Part shown: positions 34,564 through 44,596 of the stretch, piece after piece | Layout: each line of letters opens with the position of its first letter | Position numbering within the stretch: the first letter of the stretch is position 1 | Origin: an uncultured Mediterraneibacter sp. | Lineage (GTDB): Bacteria; Bacillota; Clostridia; Lachnospirales; Lachnospiraceae | Direction of reading: 5' to 3' | Assembly (NCBI GenBank): GCA_944376695.1 | Contig: CALWDM010000012.1 | Location: 1 to 48,751 of the forward strand | DNA length: 48,751 nt | The notes under the pieces: model-generated | Seen by the model: the letters and a program-made list of their open reading frames with translations, nothing else | Databases searched by the model: none | Told to the model about the DNA's origin: nothing | Position numbers and translations under genes: made by a program

Positions 34564-35541
34564 TTACCTTACGCGGATCGTATTTCCCGCATAGATGAGA
34601 TCCGGATTGGAAATTCCGTTCAATGCGGACAGAGCGCTGACTGTTGTGCCGAATTTTACGGCGATACCGCTCAGGGTATCCCCTGGCTGGATGGTATAAT
34701 ACTGTGCGCCTGAGCTCCCGTTTTCCGGGACGCGGATCGTGTTCCCGGCATAGATCAGATCCGGGTTGGAGATCCCGTTCAGAGAGGAGAGGGCGCTTAC
34801 CGTTGTACCGTAACGCAGGGCAATGCCGCTCAAGGTGTCCCCGGGCTGGATCACATAGGTGATGTAATCCGGCGAAGGCGCCGGAGAGGGAGAAGGAGAG
34901 GGAGCGCTTCCGGAGGAGTGGTTAAGCCCTGCGGCCCTGATGGCGGCGGGATAATCTACATACCCGATGTCCAGGTCCACATCGCCAGATATACCGGGAA
35001 TGCTGCCCTGGCTTGTGTACTGCCAGATGCCGCAGTTCGTACCGTCAAAACTGTCCGCGTATCGGGCGTACCAGAAGGCGTAGCGCTCCGCGAGGGAGCT
35101 GCCCAGGTAGGTGTCAAGGAAGCTGCGGTTTGTATAGAACATGGCATAATAGCCTTTTTCCTCTACCCGGTTGCAGAAACCTGTTACGATCTGTTTTGCA
35201 AGCGAGGCATTTATGGTTACTCCTTCGCCCGCCGCGTAAGCTACGGACGCCTGCTCGATATCATAGCAGACCGGATAGTCCAGCCGATAGCCGGATATGG
35301 TGTTCAGGCAGCCGTCGGCCTCCTGTACGGCTGTCTGGGGGCTCACTGCGTAGCAGAACCAGTACACGCCGATGGGGAGCCCAATGCGGTTGCATTCGGA
35401 TGCATTTCTGTGAAACTGTTTATCCACGGTGCCGAAGCCATACCCCGCGCGGAGCATAGCAAACTGGTATCCCGCGGCTTTGACCCGCTCCCAGTCAACG
35501 GTACCCTGAAATTCACTGACATCAAGTCCTTTTATACTCAT
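34564..35541 (-). CDS. GH25 lysozyme with two LysM domains
   Basis: I start at the ATG at 35541 ([13 protein letters not shown]), ten bases after AAAGG; an upstream in-frame ATG adds 30 residues of no known use. Residues 1-200 are a glycoside hydrolase family 25 muramidase, with Asp7 in GLDVSEFQG and the catalytic pair in CYDIEQ (94-96). A Ser/Pro linker follows, then two LysM peptidoglycan-binding domains (about 229-273 and 281-325) that are almost identical. There is no signal peptide with either start, so export would be holin-dependent, non-classical, or by lysis. A remnant phage endolysin or a cell-wall remodelling enzyme are both possible. Confidence 0.92.
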   Translation of the reverse strand: MSIKGLDVSEFQGTVDWERVKAAGYQFAMLRAGYGFGTVDKQFHRNASECNRIGLPIGVYWFCYAVSPQTAVQEADGCLNTISGYRLDYPVCYDIEQASVAYAAGEGVTINASLAKQIVTGFCNRVEEKGYYAMFYTNRSFLDTYLGSSLAERYAFWYARYADSFDGTNCGIWQYTSQGSIPGISGDVDLDIGYVDYPAAIRAAGLNHSSGSAPSPSPSPAPSPDYITYVIQPGDTLSGIALRYGTTVSALSSLNGISNPDLIYAGNTIRVPENGSSGAQYYTIQPGDTLSGIAVKFGTTVSALSALNGISNPDLIYAGNTIRVR

Positions 35542-35782
35542 AGGGATCAGACCTTTCTGCGATAAAATATATGTCCGGCAGATAACAGAAAAAGACGCCG
35601 GGTCTGGTTTAATATATGCGGGAAATTTCATATGTGTTCAGATGAGGAAAAGGCATTTCCGGAAACTCAGGCCTGAAAAGCTCTGGAACGTATCTTAGCT
35701 GCCTTTCAGCGGGGCTGAGTCTTTTTAGCACATTTTTATTGAGAAAGTTTATCATTTTTTTGTTTTATTTTGAGAATTATTC

Positions 35783-35811
35783 TTGACAACAGGCGCGGAA
35801 TCGTGTATATC
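35783..35811 (+). promoter_or_regulatory. Promoter for the DUF454 / CydDC-like genes
   Basis: TTGACA (35783-35788) and TATATC (35806-35811) are spaced 17 bp, 69 bp before the DUF454 gene. The 338-bp gap between this gene and the lysozyme gene contains this promoter and the dyad below. Confidence 0.65.
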
Positions 35812-35824
35812 TGAATTGTTGTCT

Positions 35825-35842
35825 GGTTAGTGAAGACTAATC
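35825..35842 (+). promoter_or_regulatory. Candidate operator dyad after the promoter
   Basis: GGTTAGT-GAAG-ACTAATC is an inverted repeat with one mismatch, located about 15 bp after the -10, a good place for a repressor. TTAGT...ACTAA is a shape common for MarR-type proteins. Confidence 0.45.
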
Positions 35843-35879
35843 TGTTGTTATGTGTACTTTGATCAGAAAGGGGAAAATG

Positions 35880-36296
35880 ATGAAAAATATGAAAAAAAAT
35901 CCTGTGCGTATCGTATGGCTGTTCTTTGGTTTTCTGTCAATGGGAATTGGAGCAGTCGGAGTTGTGCTGCCGGTACTGCCCACAACACCGTTTTTACTGC
36001 TGGCCTCCTTCTGTCTGGCAAAAGGCTCTGAGCATTTTCATAAATGGTTCACGGGTACAAAATTATATAAGAGACACCTGGAAAGCTTTGTGCAGAACAG
36101 AACCATGACCCTGAAAACGAAGTTCAGCCTGCTGCTCCCGGCGACCTGTATGCTGCTCCTTGCGTTTCTGGCAATGCAGAATGTATATGGCAGAGCATTT
36201 ATCGTATTTCTGATTGTTTTTAAGTATGTGTATTTCTTTACAAAGATCCGCACGGTCCCCGCAGGGCAGAAGCTCGTCCCGGAAACAGAGGGATAG
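35880..36296 (+). CDS. YbaN-type DUF454 inner-membrane protein
   Basis: A 138-residue membrane protein with about four hydrophobic segments. It shows the DUF454 hallmarks GFLSMGIGAVGVVLPVLPTTPFLLLASFCLAKGS near the N-terminus and KLYKRHLESF in the loop. The function of the family is unknown. Two adjacent ATGs occur at 35877 and 35880; the second is better spaced from AAAGGGG. It lies 167 bp before the CydD-like gene and under the promoter at 35783. Confidence 0.88.
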   Translation: MKNMKKNPVRIVWLFFGFLSMGIGAVGVVLPVLPTTPFLLLASFCLAKGSEHFHKWFTGTKLYKRHLESFVQNRTMTLKTKFSLLLPATCMLLLAFLAMQNVYGRAFIVFLIVFKYVYFFTKIRTVPAGQKLVPETEG

Positions 36297-36328
36297 AGCG
36301 GCAGGAAAAGCTCCGGCAGGTTATGCGA

Positions 36329-36394
36329 TTTTCCGGTTCCCTGAGGCCGCTGTATCACCTGTTTTCCGGTTTCCGGAGGCTGCCGTATCATCCT
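36329..36394 (+). repeat. 33-bp tandem duplication before cydD-like gene
   Basis: Two units starting TTTTCCGGTT (36329-36361 and 36362-36394) are about 80% identical and directly adjacent. They lie in the space between the DUF454 and CydD-like genes. No gene is supported there. Confidence 0.75.
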
Positions 36395-36463
36395 CTTCCC
36401 GCTGTATGGCATATTGTGTGCAGTGTGCGTGAAAAAACAAAGATGAAAAGGTGAGAATATCAT

Positions 36464-38200
36464 ATGATCAAGAAGAGACTGACGGGACTTTTGTCCCATG
36501 CAAAAAAATATATCATATATCAGGTTGCGTGGCAGTGGTTCTCCCTGCTCTGCCAGATTGTTATGATCTACTGCGCTGCATTTCTCCTGGAACAGGCGCT
36601 GTTTTGGGAGGTGACCCCCGCAATGGCGGCATCTTACGGGGGGACAGCGGCGCTTGCCATGGGTCTGCGCTTTCTCTGTGACCGTGGGGCATCCCACGCG
36701 TCCTACCGGGCCAGTATAGATGTGAAACGGATCTTAAGGGATAAGATTTATGCGAAGCTTCTGCGCCTGGGAGCGTCCTACAGGGAGAAGACGGCTACTT
36801 CTGCGGTAGTGCAGATGGCGGCAGAGGGCGTGGAGCAGCTGGAAACTTATTTCGGAAAATATCTCTCCCAGCTCTTTTACAGCCTTCTGGCGCCGGTTAC
36901 ACTGTTTATCGTGCTGTCCTTTGTGAGCTGGAAGGCAAGCCTTGTGCTGCTGATATGTGTGCCGCTGATCCCCATTTCGATTGCGGCGGTCCAGAAGTTT
37001 GCCAGAAGGCTGCTGAATAAATACTGGGGGATCTACACCGGATTGGGCGACAGTTTCCTGGAAAACCTTCAGGGACTTACTACATTGAAAATCTACCGGG
37101 CGGATGAGAAGAAGGCGGAGGAAATGCGCGGGGAATCCCAGAAATTCCGCAGTGTCACTATGAAGGTGCTGACCATGCAGCTCAATTCCACCAGTGTGAT
37201 GGATATCATTGCCTACGGCGGAGCGGCGGTGGGGATGACCGTCACGCTTTCTGAATTTATGAGGGGATATCTGAGTCTGCACGGCGCGCTGCTGCTGATC
37301 CTTCTTGCCTCGGAATTTTTTATCCCTCTGAGACTTCTAGGATCTTTCTTCCATATTGCCATGAACGGGATGGCGGCAAGCGATAAGATTTTTGCCCTTC
37401 TGGATTTGCCGGAACCGGAGGAGGCGTCTGGGGAACTGAATGACGGAAAAATCGATATTACATTTAGCGGCGTAAATTTCTCATATGAAACAGACAGGGA
37501 GATCTTGAAGGGGCTTGATATGGAATTGCCGGCCGGCAGCTTTACTGCTGTTGTGGGAACTTCCGGCTGTGGGAAGAGTACTGCGGCATCGATTCTCATG
37601 GGAAGGAATAAAGGATATACAGGCAGTGTGACAGTCCAGGGAAAAGAGCTCTCTGATATCCGGGAAGACAGCCTGATGGATCATATCACTCTGATCAGCC
37701 ACAACAGTTATCTGTTCAAAGGGACAGTGGAGGAGAATCTGCGAATGGGAAAACCAGATGCCTCGGAAGCTGAGATGCGGGAAGCGCTGATGCAGGTGAA
37801 TCTGTGGGGCTTCCTGCAGGCACAGCAGGGGCTTGCCACGCCGGTTGCTGAGAAAGGCGGCAATTTCTCAGGCGGACAGTGCCAGCGCCTTGCCATTGCC
37901 CGGGCGCTTTTGCATGACACGCCGGTCTATATCTTTGATGAGGCAACCTCTAATATCGATGCGGAGAGCGAGGAGATGATCATGGATGTGATTCGTTCCC
38001 TTGCCTCAGCAAAGACAGTCCTCCTGATTTCCCACCGTCTTGCAAATGTAGTAGATTCAGATCGGATCTATATGCTCAAAGACGGGATGGCGGAAGAAAC
38101 GGGAACACATGAAATGCTGATGAAACGGAACGGAGAATATGCGAAGCTGTACTGGTCTCAGATGGAACTGGAGCAGTATGGAAAGGAGGCGGCGTTATGA
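36464..38200 (+). CDS. cydD: CydD-like ABC exporter subunit
   Basis: The 578-residue half-transporter has six membrane helices then an ATPase domain: Walker A GTSGCGKST (about 365), signature FSGGQCQR (about 468), Walker B YIFDEATSN (about 489) and H-loop SHRLAN (about 521). Sequence style and pairing fit CydD of the CydDC thiol/heme-linked exporter, which in E. coli exports cysteine and glutathione and supports cytochrome bd assembly. No cytochrome bd gene is here, so the substrate in this organism is uncertain. Its stop overlaps the next gene's ATG (ATGA). Confidence 0.85.
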   Translation: MIKKRLTGLLSHAKKYIIYQVAWQWFSLLCQIVMIYCAAFLLEQALFWEVTPAMAASYGGTAALAMGLRFLCDRGASHASYRASIDVKRILRDKIYAKLLRLGASYREKTATSAVVQMAAEGVEQLETYFGKYLSQLFYSLLAPVTLFIVLSFVSWKASLVLLICVPLIPISIAAVQKFARRLLNKYWGIYTGLGDSFLENLQGLTTLKIYRADEKKAEEMRGESQKFRSVTMKVLTMQLNSTSVMDIIAYGGAAVGMTVTLSEFMRGYLSLHGALLLILLASEFFIPLRLLGSFFHIAMNGMAASDKIFALLDLPEPEEASGELNDGKIDITFSGVNFSYETDREILKGLDMELPAGSFTAVVGTSGCGKSTAASILMGRNKGYTGSVTVQGKELSDIREDSLMDHITLISHNSYLFKGTVEENLRMGKPDASEAEMREALMQVNLWGFLQAQQGLATPVAEKGGNFSGGQCQRLAIARALLHDTPVYIFDEATSNIDAESEEMIMDVIRSLASAKTVLLISHRLANVVDSDRIYMLKDGMAEETGTHEMLMKRNGEYAKLYWSQMELEQYGKEAAL

Positions 38201-38304
38201 ACGGAGGAGCTATGAGTAAAGACGGCGGCGTTATGAACGGAGGAGCTATGAGTAAAGACAGCGGCGTTATGAACGGAGCCGGTATGAGTAAAGACAGCGT
38301 GCGC
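38197..38304 (+). repeat. 36-bp tandem repeat carrying ribosome site and start codon
   Basis: Three 36-bp units (38197, 38233, 38269; third diverged) cover the start of the cydC-like gene. The first two contain GGAGGAGCTATGAG, so a ribosome site and an in-frame ATG are repeated. The encoded N-terminus reads MNGGAMSKDGGV and repeats. Confidence 0.9.
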
Positions 38305-40041
38305 CCGGCGGGGAAGTGCGGCGAAAGGATGCGCGCAAGAAGGAGCGGGCTCCGTATCATGGGGCAGCTGATCGGTCTTGTGAAGCCGCTTCTCCCGGTC
38401 ATGCTCCTGGCTATCGCACTGGGAACCATCGGATACCTTTGCGCGATCTTCCTCACCATCCTGGCGGGATTTGGACTGATGCACATTCTTCCGGAATCTG
38501 TGCAGGGGGCTGGGGGATATGCTCTGGCCGCGGACAATGCCGGGCTTTTTTAGGAGGTATCGCTGCGGTCGCTGTTGATTGCTCTTGTTATTATGGCAGT
38601 GATGCGGGGGATCCTGCATTACGGAGAACAGTATTGCAATCATTATATAGCATTTAAGCTGCTTGCCATTATCCGGAATAAAGTATTTGCCGTGCTCCGA
38701 AAGCTGTGTCCGGCAAAACTGGAAGGACGCGACAAGGGAAATCTGATCTCAGTCATTACGTCCGATATTGAACTTCTGGAAGTGTTTTATGCCCATACGA
38801 TCTCGCCCATCGCCATAGCAGCGCTGACCTCTCTGGTAATGGTCGTGTTTATCGGACAATTTTCTGCAGCTGCCGCTGTCCTGGCGCTTGCCGGATACAT
38901 TGCAGTGGGAGCGGTGATCCCGCTGTTCTTCGGGAGCAGGGGCGCGGACAGGGGCATGGAGTTCCGCGGCGGCTTCGGGGCTCTGAACAGCTTTATCCTG
39001 GATTCTCTGAGGGGACTGGATGAGACGATCCAGTACAGTCAGGGCGGGAAGAGAAGGAGACAGATGGCAGAGCGGTCAGACGAACTGGGAAGGATGCAGA
39101 AAGACCTGAACCGCCTGGAAGCTTCCCAGCGTTCTGTGACCAATCTGGCGATCCTGATCTTCTCCTTTGCCATGCTTTTTCTGATGATTGTCCTGAGACA
39201 GGCGGATGCTGTGAGTGAGACAGGCATGCTGCTGGGAACGATTGCCATGATGGGATCCTTTGGACCGGTAACGGCGCTTGCCAGCCTGTCCAATAATCTG
39301 AACCAGACGCTTGCAAGCGGTGAGAGAGTGCTGTCCCTGCTGGAAGAAGAGCCTCAGGTAGAAGAAGTCTCAGGAAAAGACGCCGCAGGATTTGAAAAAG
39401 CAGCTGCAGGGCACGTGGACTTTTCTTATGATACGGAGCAGATCTTAAAAGATTATTCTATGGAAATCCCAAAAGGAAAGATCATCGGCATTCACGGGGC
39501 GAGCGGCTCGGGAAAATCCACTTTGCTGAAACTGCTGATGCGGTTCTGGGATGTGCAGGGCGGCAAGATCAGTATTTCGGACAGGGATGTGCGGGATATC
39601 AATACGGCTGATCTGCGGGCAATGGAATCTTATGTGACTCAGGAGACGTGCCTGTTCCATGATTCCATCGCAAATAATATTGCTGTCGGAAAACCGGGCG
39701 CATCCAGGGCAGAGATCATGGAGGCTGCAAAAAAGGCGGCTGTCCATGAGTTTATCATGACTCTGCCAAAGGGATATGATACGGAAGTAGGCGAACTGGG
39801 CGACACTCTCTCCGGCGGGGAGAAACAGAGGATCGGGATCGCGCGCGCCTTTCTGCACGATGCGCCTTTTGTCCTTCTGGACGAGCCTACCAGCAACCTG
39901 GATTCCCTCAATGAGGGGATCATCCTGAAAACGCTGAAAGAAGGCAGGGGGGACAGGACCGTACTGCTGGTGTCCCACAGGAAGTCCACGATGAATGTGG
40001 CGGATGTGGTTTATGAGATGGATAACGGGAGGAGATCTTAG
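38197..40041 (+). pseudogene. cydC: CydC-like ABC exporter subunit, interrupted
   Basis: Two frames in the same phase, 38197-38553 and 38575-40041, together give one CydC-like half-transporter, separated by an in-frame TAG at 38551. The stop follows a run of six T. Adding one T there restores LFLGGIAAVAV, which fits the family, but a compensating loss near 38570 is then needed to return to LIALVIMAVMRGILHYGEQ. So either two small frameshifts or a nonsense change broke it, or the assembly is wrong at the T-run. The ATPase domain is intact: GASGSGKST, LSGGEKQR, LLDEPTSN, VSHRKST. An AGGAGG at the stop could allow a partial restart. The heterodimer is probably non-functional as read. Confidence 0.75.
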
Positions 40042-40087
40042 GCGGACTGCGCTCAAATTTTTGGGCTAAATTTTTATGCAAAGTGTA

Positions 40088-40116
40088 TTGACAGGGGGAA
40101 AATGCCGTGGTATCGT
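40088..40116 (+). promoter_or_regulatory. Promoter of the trp operon
   Basis: TTGACA (40088-40093) and TATCGT (40111-40116) are 17 bp apart, just upstream of the T-box leader. Confidence 0.65.
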
Positions 40117-40117
40117 A

Positions 40118-40430
40118 AAGCACAAGTTAATACACGAAACCGTTGAAGCGGAGATAACGGCGATCATGCCTTTACAGAGAGCCCGGGATGCTGAGAACCG
40201 GGTGAGAAACAAGTCGTCAAATGGACCGCTGAGGGCGCAGCCAAATGCAGGGATATTTATCCCGCAGAGTATTCTGCGACGTGGAGGCATACGTTAGTTG
40301 CCGGGGATATGATAGTATCCTGCTAAGCGCACGGGAAATTTCCCGTGAATTCGAGGTGGCACCACGGATTATAATTATTTTGTATGATTCGTCCTTGACA
40401 GAAATAAAAATCTGTCAGGGACTTTTTTAT
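40118..40430 (+). promoter_or_regulatory. T-box riboswitch, tryptophan specific
   Basis: The leader contains an AGAGAGCCCGGG / CTGAGAACCGGG stem-I region, a specifier candidate UGG in AAATGGACC (40222-40224), and the conserved T-box GAGGTGGCACCACGG (40353-40367). An intrinsic terminator follows: GTCCTTGACAGA/TCTGTCAGGGAC (40391-40422) and a six-T tract. Uncharged tRNA-Trp would pair with the specifier and the T-box bulge, favouring the antiterminator and expression of trpEGDCFBA. The UGG specifier fits the downstream genes. Confidence 0.93.
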
Positions 40431-40572
40431 TGCATAAGTAAGGCACAAAATTAAGATTTGTGACGAGATGAGATGGAATATAATCTGATAGATAAAGAAA
40501 GATCAGCCGGATTATGAATGGTATGGCTGGAAACAACAATATCCTCTGGCAGACACAGAAAAGGAGGTAGAT

Positions 40573-42057
40573 GTGTTGAAGATTTTACCCAATTTAAAAG
40601 ACATTAGAAAAATCGCGCAGACCGGAGAGTACAAGGTCGTCCCGGTGAGCGGAGAGATCCTCTCGGACATCTGTACCCCCATTGAAGCGATGAAGATCTT
40701 AAAGAATGTATCCACCCACTGTTATATGCTGGAGTCAGCGCAGGCGGATGAAAAATGGGGCAGATATACCTTCCTGGGATATGACCCGAAGATGGAGATC
40801 ACCTGTATGGACGGGGAGATGAATGCAGGCGGCGTCCGGTTCAGGACAGACGACCCGTCCGGATATCTCCGCCAGATCCTCGCGGATCATAAGAGCCCGC
40901 GATTTGAGTATCTTCCCTCCTTTACAGGCGGGCTGGTAGGATATTTCTCCTATGATTACCTCGGATATAGCGAGCCTGCGGTGCGGACAGAGGCGGAGGA
41001 TACAGAGGCGTTCAAAGACGTGGATCTGATGCTCTTTGACAAGGTGATCGCCTTTGACCATTTCCGGCAGAAAATCATCCTGATCGCAAATATGCTCCTC
41101 GGGGACGGAGAGGAAGGGACGCTGGAGACTGAGTACAACAGGGTGGTCATGGAGTTGAAACAGATGCGCGATCTTCTGCGTACCGGAGAGAAAAAGGAAG
41201 AACCGGGCGGACATCTCACAGGAGAGATCACGCCGTTGTTTGACAGAGTGGAGTTCTGCTCCATGGTGGAAAAGGCGAAGCGTCACATCCGTGAGGGAGA
41301 TATCTTCCAGATCGTGCTTTCCAACCGTCTCGCTGCCCCGTTTGAGGGAAGTCTTCTGAACACTTACCGGGTGCTGCGCACGATCAATCCGTCGCCGTAC
41401 ATGTTCTATTTCTCAGGGACGGATGTGGAGGTGGCAGGCGCTTCCCCGGAGACGCTGGTCAGGCTGGAGAATGGCGTGCTCCATACATTCCCGCTGGCGG
41501 GGACAAGGCCGAGAGGAAAGACGGATGAGGAAGACATGGAGTTGGAGAAGGAGCTCCTGAAGGATGAAAAAGAGCTGGCTGAGCACAACATGCTGGTGGA
41601 CCTGGGGCGGAATGACCTGGGCAAGATCAGCCGGTTCGGCACTGTGCAGGTGGAGAAATTCCATTCTATCGAAAGGTTTTCCCATGTGATGCACATCGGT
41701 TCTACCGTGCGCGGCGAGATCCGGGACGGCTGCGACGCGCTGGATGCTGTCGAGGCGGTCCTTCCGGCGGGGACACTCTCCGGAGCGCCGAAGATCCGGG
41801 CGTGCCAGCTCATCGGCGAACTGGAAAATAATAAGAGAGGCATCTACGGCGGCGCCATCGGATATATTGACTTTACAGGAAATATGGATACCTGTATCGC
41901 TATCCGCATCGCATATAAGAAAAACGGCAGAGTGTTCGTGCGCAGCGGCGCCGGGATCGTAGCGGACTCTGTGCCGGAAAAGGAATACCAGGAGTGTATC
42001 AATAAAGCGGGCGCAGTGATGGACGCGCTGAGAGCGGCAGAGGAGGTGGACCTGTGA
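40573..42057 (+). CDS. trpE: TrpE, anthranilate synthase component I
   Basis: The 494-residue enzyme makes anthranilate from chorismate with ammonia delivered by TrpG. It has the tryptophan feedback site motif LESAQ near residue 54, the chorismate-binding core with IFQIVLSNR, SPYMFYF, GASPETLV, PLAGTRPRG, LVDLGRNDLG and GTLSGAPKIRA. The start is GTG (40573), six bases after AGGAGG; an ATG two bases upstream is out of frame and runs into a stop at once. The first gene of the operon, 140 bp after the T-box terminator. Confidence 0.96.
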   Translation: MLKILPNLKDIRKIAQTGEYKVVPVSGEILSDICTPIEAMKILKNVSTHCYMLESAQADEKWGRYTFLGYDPKMEITCMDGEMNAGGVRFRTDDPSGYLRQILADHKSPRFEYLPSFTGGLVGYFSYDYLGYSEPAVRTEAEDTEAFKDVDLMLFDKVIAFDHFRQKIILIANMLLGDGEEGTLETEYNRVVMELKQMRDLLRTGEKKEEPGGHLTGEITPLFDRVEFCSMVEKAKRHIREGDIFQIVLSNRLAAPFEGSLLNTYRVLRTINPSPYMFYFSGTDVEVAGASPETLVRLENGVLHTFPLAGTRPRGKTDEEDMELEKELLKDEKELAEHNMLVDLGRNDLGKISRFGTVQVEKFHSIERFSHVMHIGSTVRGEIRDGCDALDAVEAVLPAGTLSGAPKIRACQLIGELENNKRGIYGGAIGYIDFTGNMDTCIAIRIAYKKNGRVFVRSGAGIVADSVPEKEYQECINKAGAVMDALRAAEEVDL

Positions 42058-42617
42058 TACTGTTGATCGACAATTATGACAGCTTTTCCTATAACCTGTA
42101 CCAGCTGGTCGGAGAGATTGATCCTGAGATCAGAGTCATTCGGAACGATGAGATGACAGTGGATGAGATCAGAGAGCTGGGGCCTGACCGGATCATCCTC
42201 TCACCGGGGCCGGGGAGGCCGGAGGATGCGGGAATCATCATTGAAGCGGCAAAAGAGCTGGGGCGGGAGATTCCCGTTCTGGGCGTCTGCCTGGGACATC
42301 AGGCGGTGTGCGCGGCGTTTGGGGCAAAGATCACATATGCGAAAGAGCTGATGCACGGGAGACAGTCCGAGGTACGGTTCGACAGGGAATGTCCGCTGTT
42401 CCGGGAAATCCCGCCGACTGCCCCGGTGGCAAGGTATCATTCCCTTGCGGCGGACGCGTCCACGCTTCCGGAGGAACTGCTGGTCACAGCCGTCGCGGAC
42501 GACGGCGAGGTGATGGCAGTGCAGCACAGGGATTACCCGATCTACGGGGTACAGTTCCACCCGGAGTCCATCATGACGCCGGACGGCAGACAGATGCTGA
42601 AAAATTTTATCGAGTAA
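42054..42617 (+). CDS. trpG: TrpG, anthranilate synthase glutaminase
   Basis: The 187-residue class I amidotransferase has MILLIDNYDSFSYNL, the oxyanion SPGPGRP, the nucleophile GVCLGHQ (Cys about 79) and the GVQFHPES His/Glu pair near 169. It feeds ammonia to TrpE. The start is GTG overlapping the trpE stop (GTGA), with AGGAGGTGG upstream, which implies equal production of the two subunits. It may also serve folate synthesis if no separate PabA exists. Confidence 0.95.
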   Translation: MILLIDNYDSFSYNLYQLVGEIDPEIRVIRNDEMTVDEIRELGPDRIILSPGPGRPEDAGIIIEAAKELGREIPVLGVCLGHQAVCAAFGAKITYAKELMHGRQSEVRFDRECPLFREIPPTAPVARYHSLAADASTLPEELLVTAVADDGEVMAVQHRDYPIYGVQFHPESIMTPDGRQMLKNFIE

Positions 42618-42632
42618 AAGGAGACAGAATCC

Positions 42633-43763
42633 ATGATCAAAGAAGCAATCGTAAAAATCGTAAACAAAGAAGACCTGACCTATCATGAAGCGTATACTGT
42701 GATGAATGAGATCATGAGCGGGGAAACAACGCCCACACAGAATGCGGCATTCCTTTCCGCCCTGTCCACAAAGAGCGCCAGGGCGGAGACCAAAGATGAG
42801 ATCTCCGGCTGCGCGGCTGCGATGCGCGACCACGCGGTAAAAGTGGAGACAGGGATGGAGGTATTCGAGATCGTAGGGACCGGCGGGGATAATGCCCACA
42901 GCTTCAATATCTCGACCACTTCCGCGTTGGTCGCGGCGGCAGGCGGCATGAAGGTGGCAAAGCACGGCAACCGGGCGGCGTCGTCCCAGTGCGGGACAGC
43001 GGACTGTCTGGAAGCGCTGGGGGTAAATATCCGGCAGAGCCCGGAGCGCTGTGTGGAGCTGTTAAATGAAGCGGGGATGTGCTTTTTCTTCGCGCAGGAG
43101 TATCACACCTCCATGAAATATGTGGGCGCGATCCGGAAAGAACTGGGATTCCGGACCGTATTCAATATCCTGGGGCCTCTCACGAATCCCGGGAAACCGA
43201 CGATGCAGCTTTTGGGCGTGTATGACGACTATCTGGTGGGCCCTCTGGCACAGGTGCTGGCTGACCTGGGCGTGAAGCGGGGAATGGTGGTCTACGGGCA
43301 GGATAAATTAGACGAGATCTCACTGAGCGCACCGACGACTGTGTGCGAGATCCGGGACGGATGGATCCGGAATTATGTGATCACCCCGGAGGACTTTGGA
43401 TTTGACCGCTGCACAAAGGCAGACCTTCTGGGCGGGACGCCGGAAGAGAATGCGGCGATCACCGTGTCCATCCTGAAAGGGGAGAAGGGGCACCGGAGGA
43501 ATGCGGTGCTCATGAACGCCGGGGCGTCTCTCTATATCGGCGGGAAGGCAGAGACTATGGCTGACGGCGTGAAGCTGGCGGCGGAGCTGATCGATTCCGG
43601 GAAAGCGCTGGAGACACTGGAAAAGCTGATCGAGATCAGCAGCCGACCGGAGCTGGAGGATGAGCCCGGAACGGCAGAGGCTAAGTCAGCGGAGGATAAG
43701 CCACCAGCAGAGGTTAAGCCGGCGGAGCGGGAAAAGGCGGCAGAAGCGGAGGTGCAGGGATGA
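42633..43763 (+). CDS. trpD: TrpD, anthranilate phosphoribosyltransferase, with C-terminal tail
   Basis: The 376-residue enzyme couples anthranilate to PRPP. Motifs are [17 protein letters not shown] (PRPP and Mg site), [15 protein letters not shown], and the [16 protein letters not shown] segment. Typical TrpD is about 335-345 residues; here about 35 extra residues at the end are low-complexity Ala/Glu/Lys/Pro. The tail has [10 protein letters not shown]-like repeats and overlaps the trpC start by 4 bp. It resembles a linker, as if a fusion to TrpC had been lost or was beginning. Confidence 0.95.
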   Translation: MIKEAIVKIVNKEDLTYHEAYTVMNEIMSGETTPTQNAAFLSALSTKSARAETKDEISGCAAAMRDHAVKVETGMEVFEIVGTGGDNAHSFNISTTSALVAAAGGMKVAKHGNRAASSQCGTADCLEALGVNIRQSPERCVELLNEAGMCFFFAQEYHTSMKYVGAIRKELGFRTVFNILGPLTNPGKPTMQLLGVYDDYLVGPLAQVLADLGVKRGMVVYGQDKLDEISLSAPTTVCEIRDGWIRNYVITPEDFGFDRCTKADLLGGTPEENAAITVSILKGEKGHRRNAVLMNAGASLYIGGKAETMADGVKLAAELIDSGKALETLEKLIEISSRPELEDEPGTAEAKSAEDKPPAEVKPAEREKAAEAEVQG

Positions 43764-44596
43764 CGGCGGCCGGTATGGAAGCACAGATGGAAAAAGGAAA
43801 GAGATCTGGCGGCGGGACGATCCTGGATCAGCTGGCGGACCACGCCAGAGAACGGGTGGAAGACGCGAAGCGCACACGGTCCCTGACAGAGATCCGGCAG
43901 AGGGCATTGGATATGCCGAAAGGGAATTTCGCATTTGAAGAAGCGTTAAGGAAACCAGACATCGCCTTTATCTGCGAGTGCAAAAAGGCGTCTCCGTCCA
44001 AAGGGCTGATCGCGCCGGAGTTCCCCTATCTTTCAATCGCCCGGGAATATGAGGCGGCGGGAGCGGATGCCGTCTCCGTGCTGACAGAACCCAAATGGTT
44101 CCTGGGAAGCGGGAAATACCTGAAGGAAATCGCTGAGGCAGTGTCAATCCCCTGCCTGAGAAAAGATTTCACAGTGGATGAATACATGATCTATGAGGCA
44201 AAGCTGCTTGGAGCATCCGCTGTGCTCCTTATCTGTTCGATCCTGTCTGAGGAGCAGATAAAAGAGTACATCGGGATCTGTGACGGGCTGGGGCTGTCCG
44301 CCCTGGTGGAAGCCCATGACGGAGAAGAAGTGGAAACGGCGCTGCGCGCAGGCTCCCGCATGATCGGAGTGAACAACCGGAATTTAAAAGATTTCTCCGT
44401 GGATACAGAGAACAGCCGGAGACTGCGGCAGATGATCCCGCCGGAAGTCCTGTTCGTCTCTGAGAGCGGCGTGGACTGCGCGGAGGATGTAAGCAGGCTG
44501 CGCGGGATCGGGGCTGACGCGGTGCTGATCGGAGAGACTCTGATGCGCGCGGCGGATAAAAAAGCAAAGCTCCGGGAGCTGAAAGGAGAAGGATAG
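43760..44596 (+). CDS. trpC: TrpC, indole-3-glycerol phosphate synthase
   Basis: The 278-residue TIM barrel closes the CdRP ring to indole-glycerol phosphate. It has [12 protein letters not shown] (Glu and first Lys), [10 protein letters not shown] (catalytic Lys), [11 protein letters not shown] and FVSESGV. ATGA overlap with trpD. The first 15-20 residues are poorly conserved polar sequence. The gene ends at TAG, immediately followed by the small ATG frame of the trpF 5' duplication. Confidence 0.95.
   Translation: MTAAGMEAQMEKGKRSGGGTILDQLADHARERVEDAKRTRSLTEIRQRALDMPKGNFAFEEALRKPDIAFICECKKASPSKGLIAPEFPYLSIAREYEAAGADAVSVLTEPKWFLGSGKYLKEIAEAVSIPCLRKDFTVDEYMIYEAKLLGASAVLLICSILSEEQIKEYIGICDGLGLSALVEAHDGEEVETALRAGSRMIGVNNRNLKDFSVDTENSRRLRQMIPPEVLFVSESGVDCAEDVSRLRGIGADAVLIGETLMRAADKKAKLRELKGEG

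Noticed and set aside
36214-36432. 72-codon open frame between the DUF454 and CydD-like genes
   Set aside because: Its apparent repeat comes from the 33-bp tandem DNA duplication; it overlaps DUF454 and lacks a ribosome site.
40571-40579. ATG two bases before the trpE GTG start
   Set aside because: It is out of frame and reaches a stop after two codons; the GTG has suitable spacing to AGGAGG.
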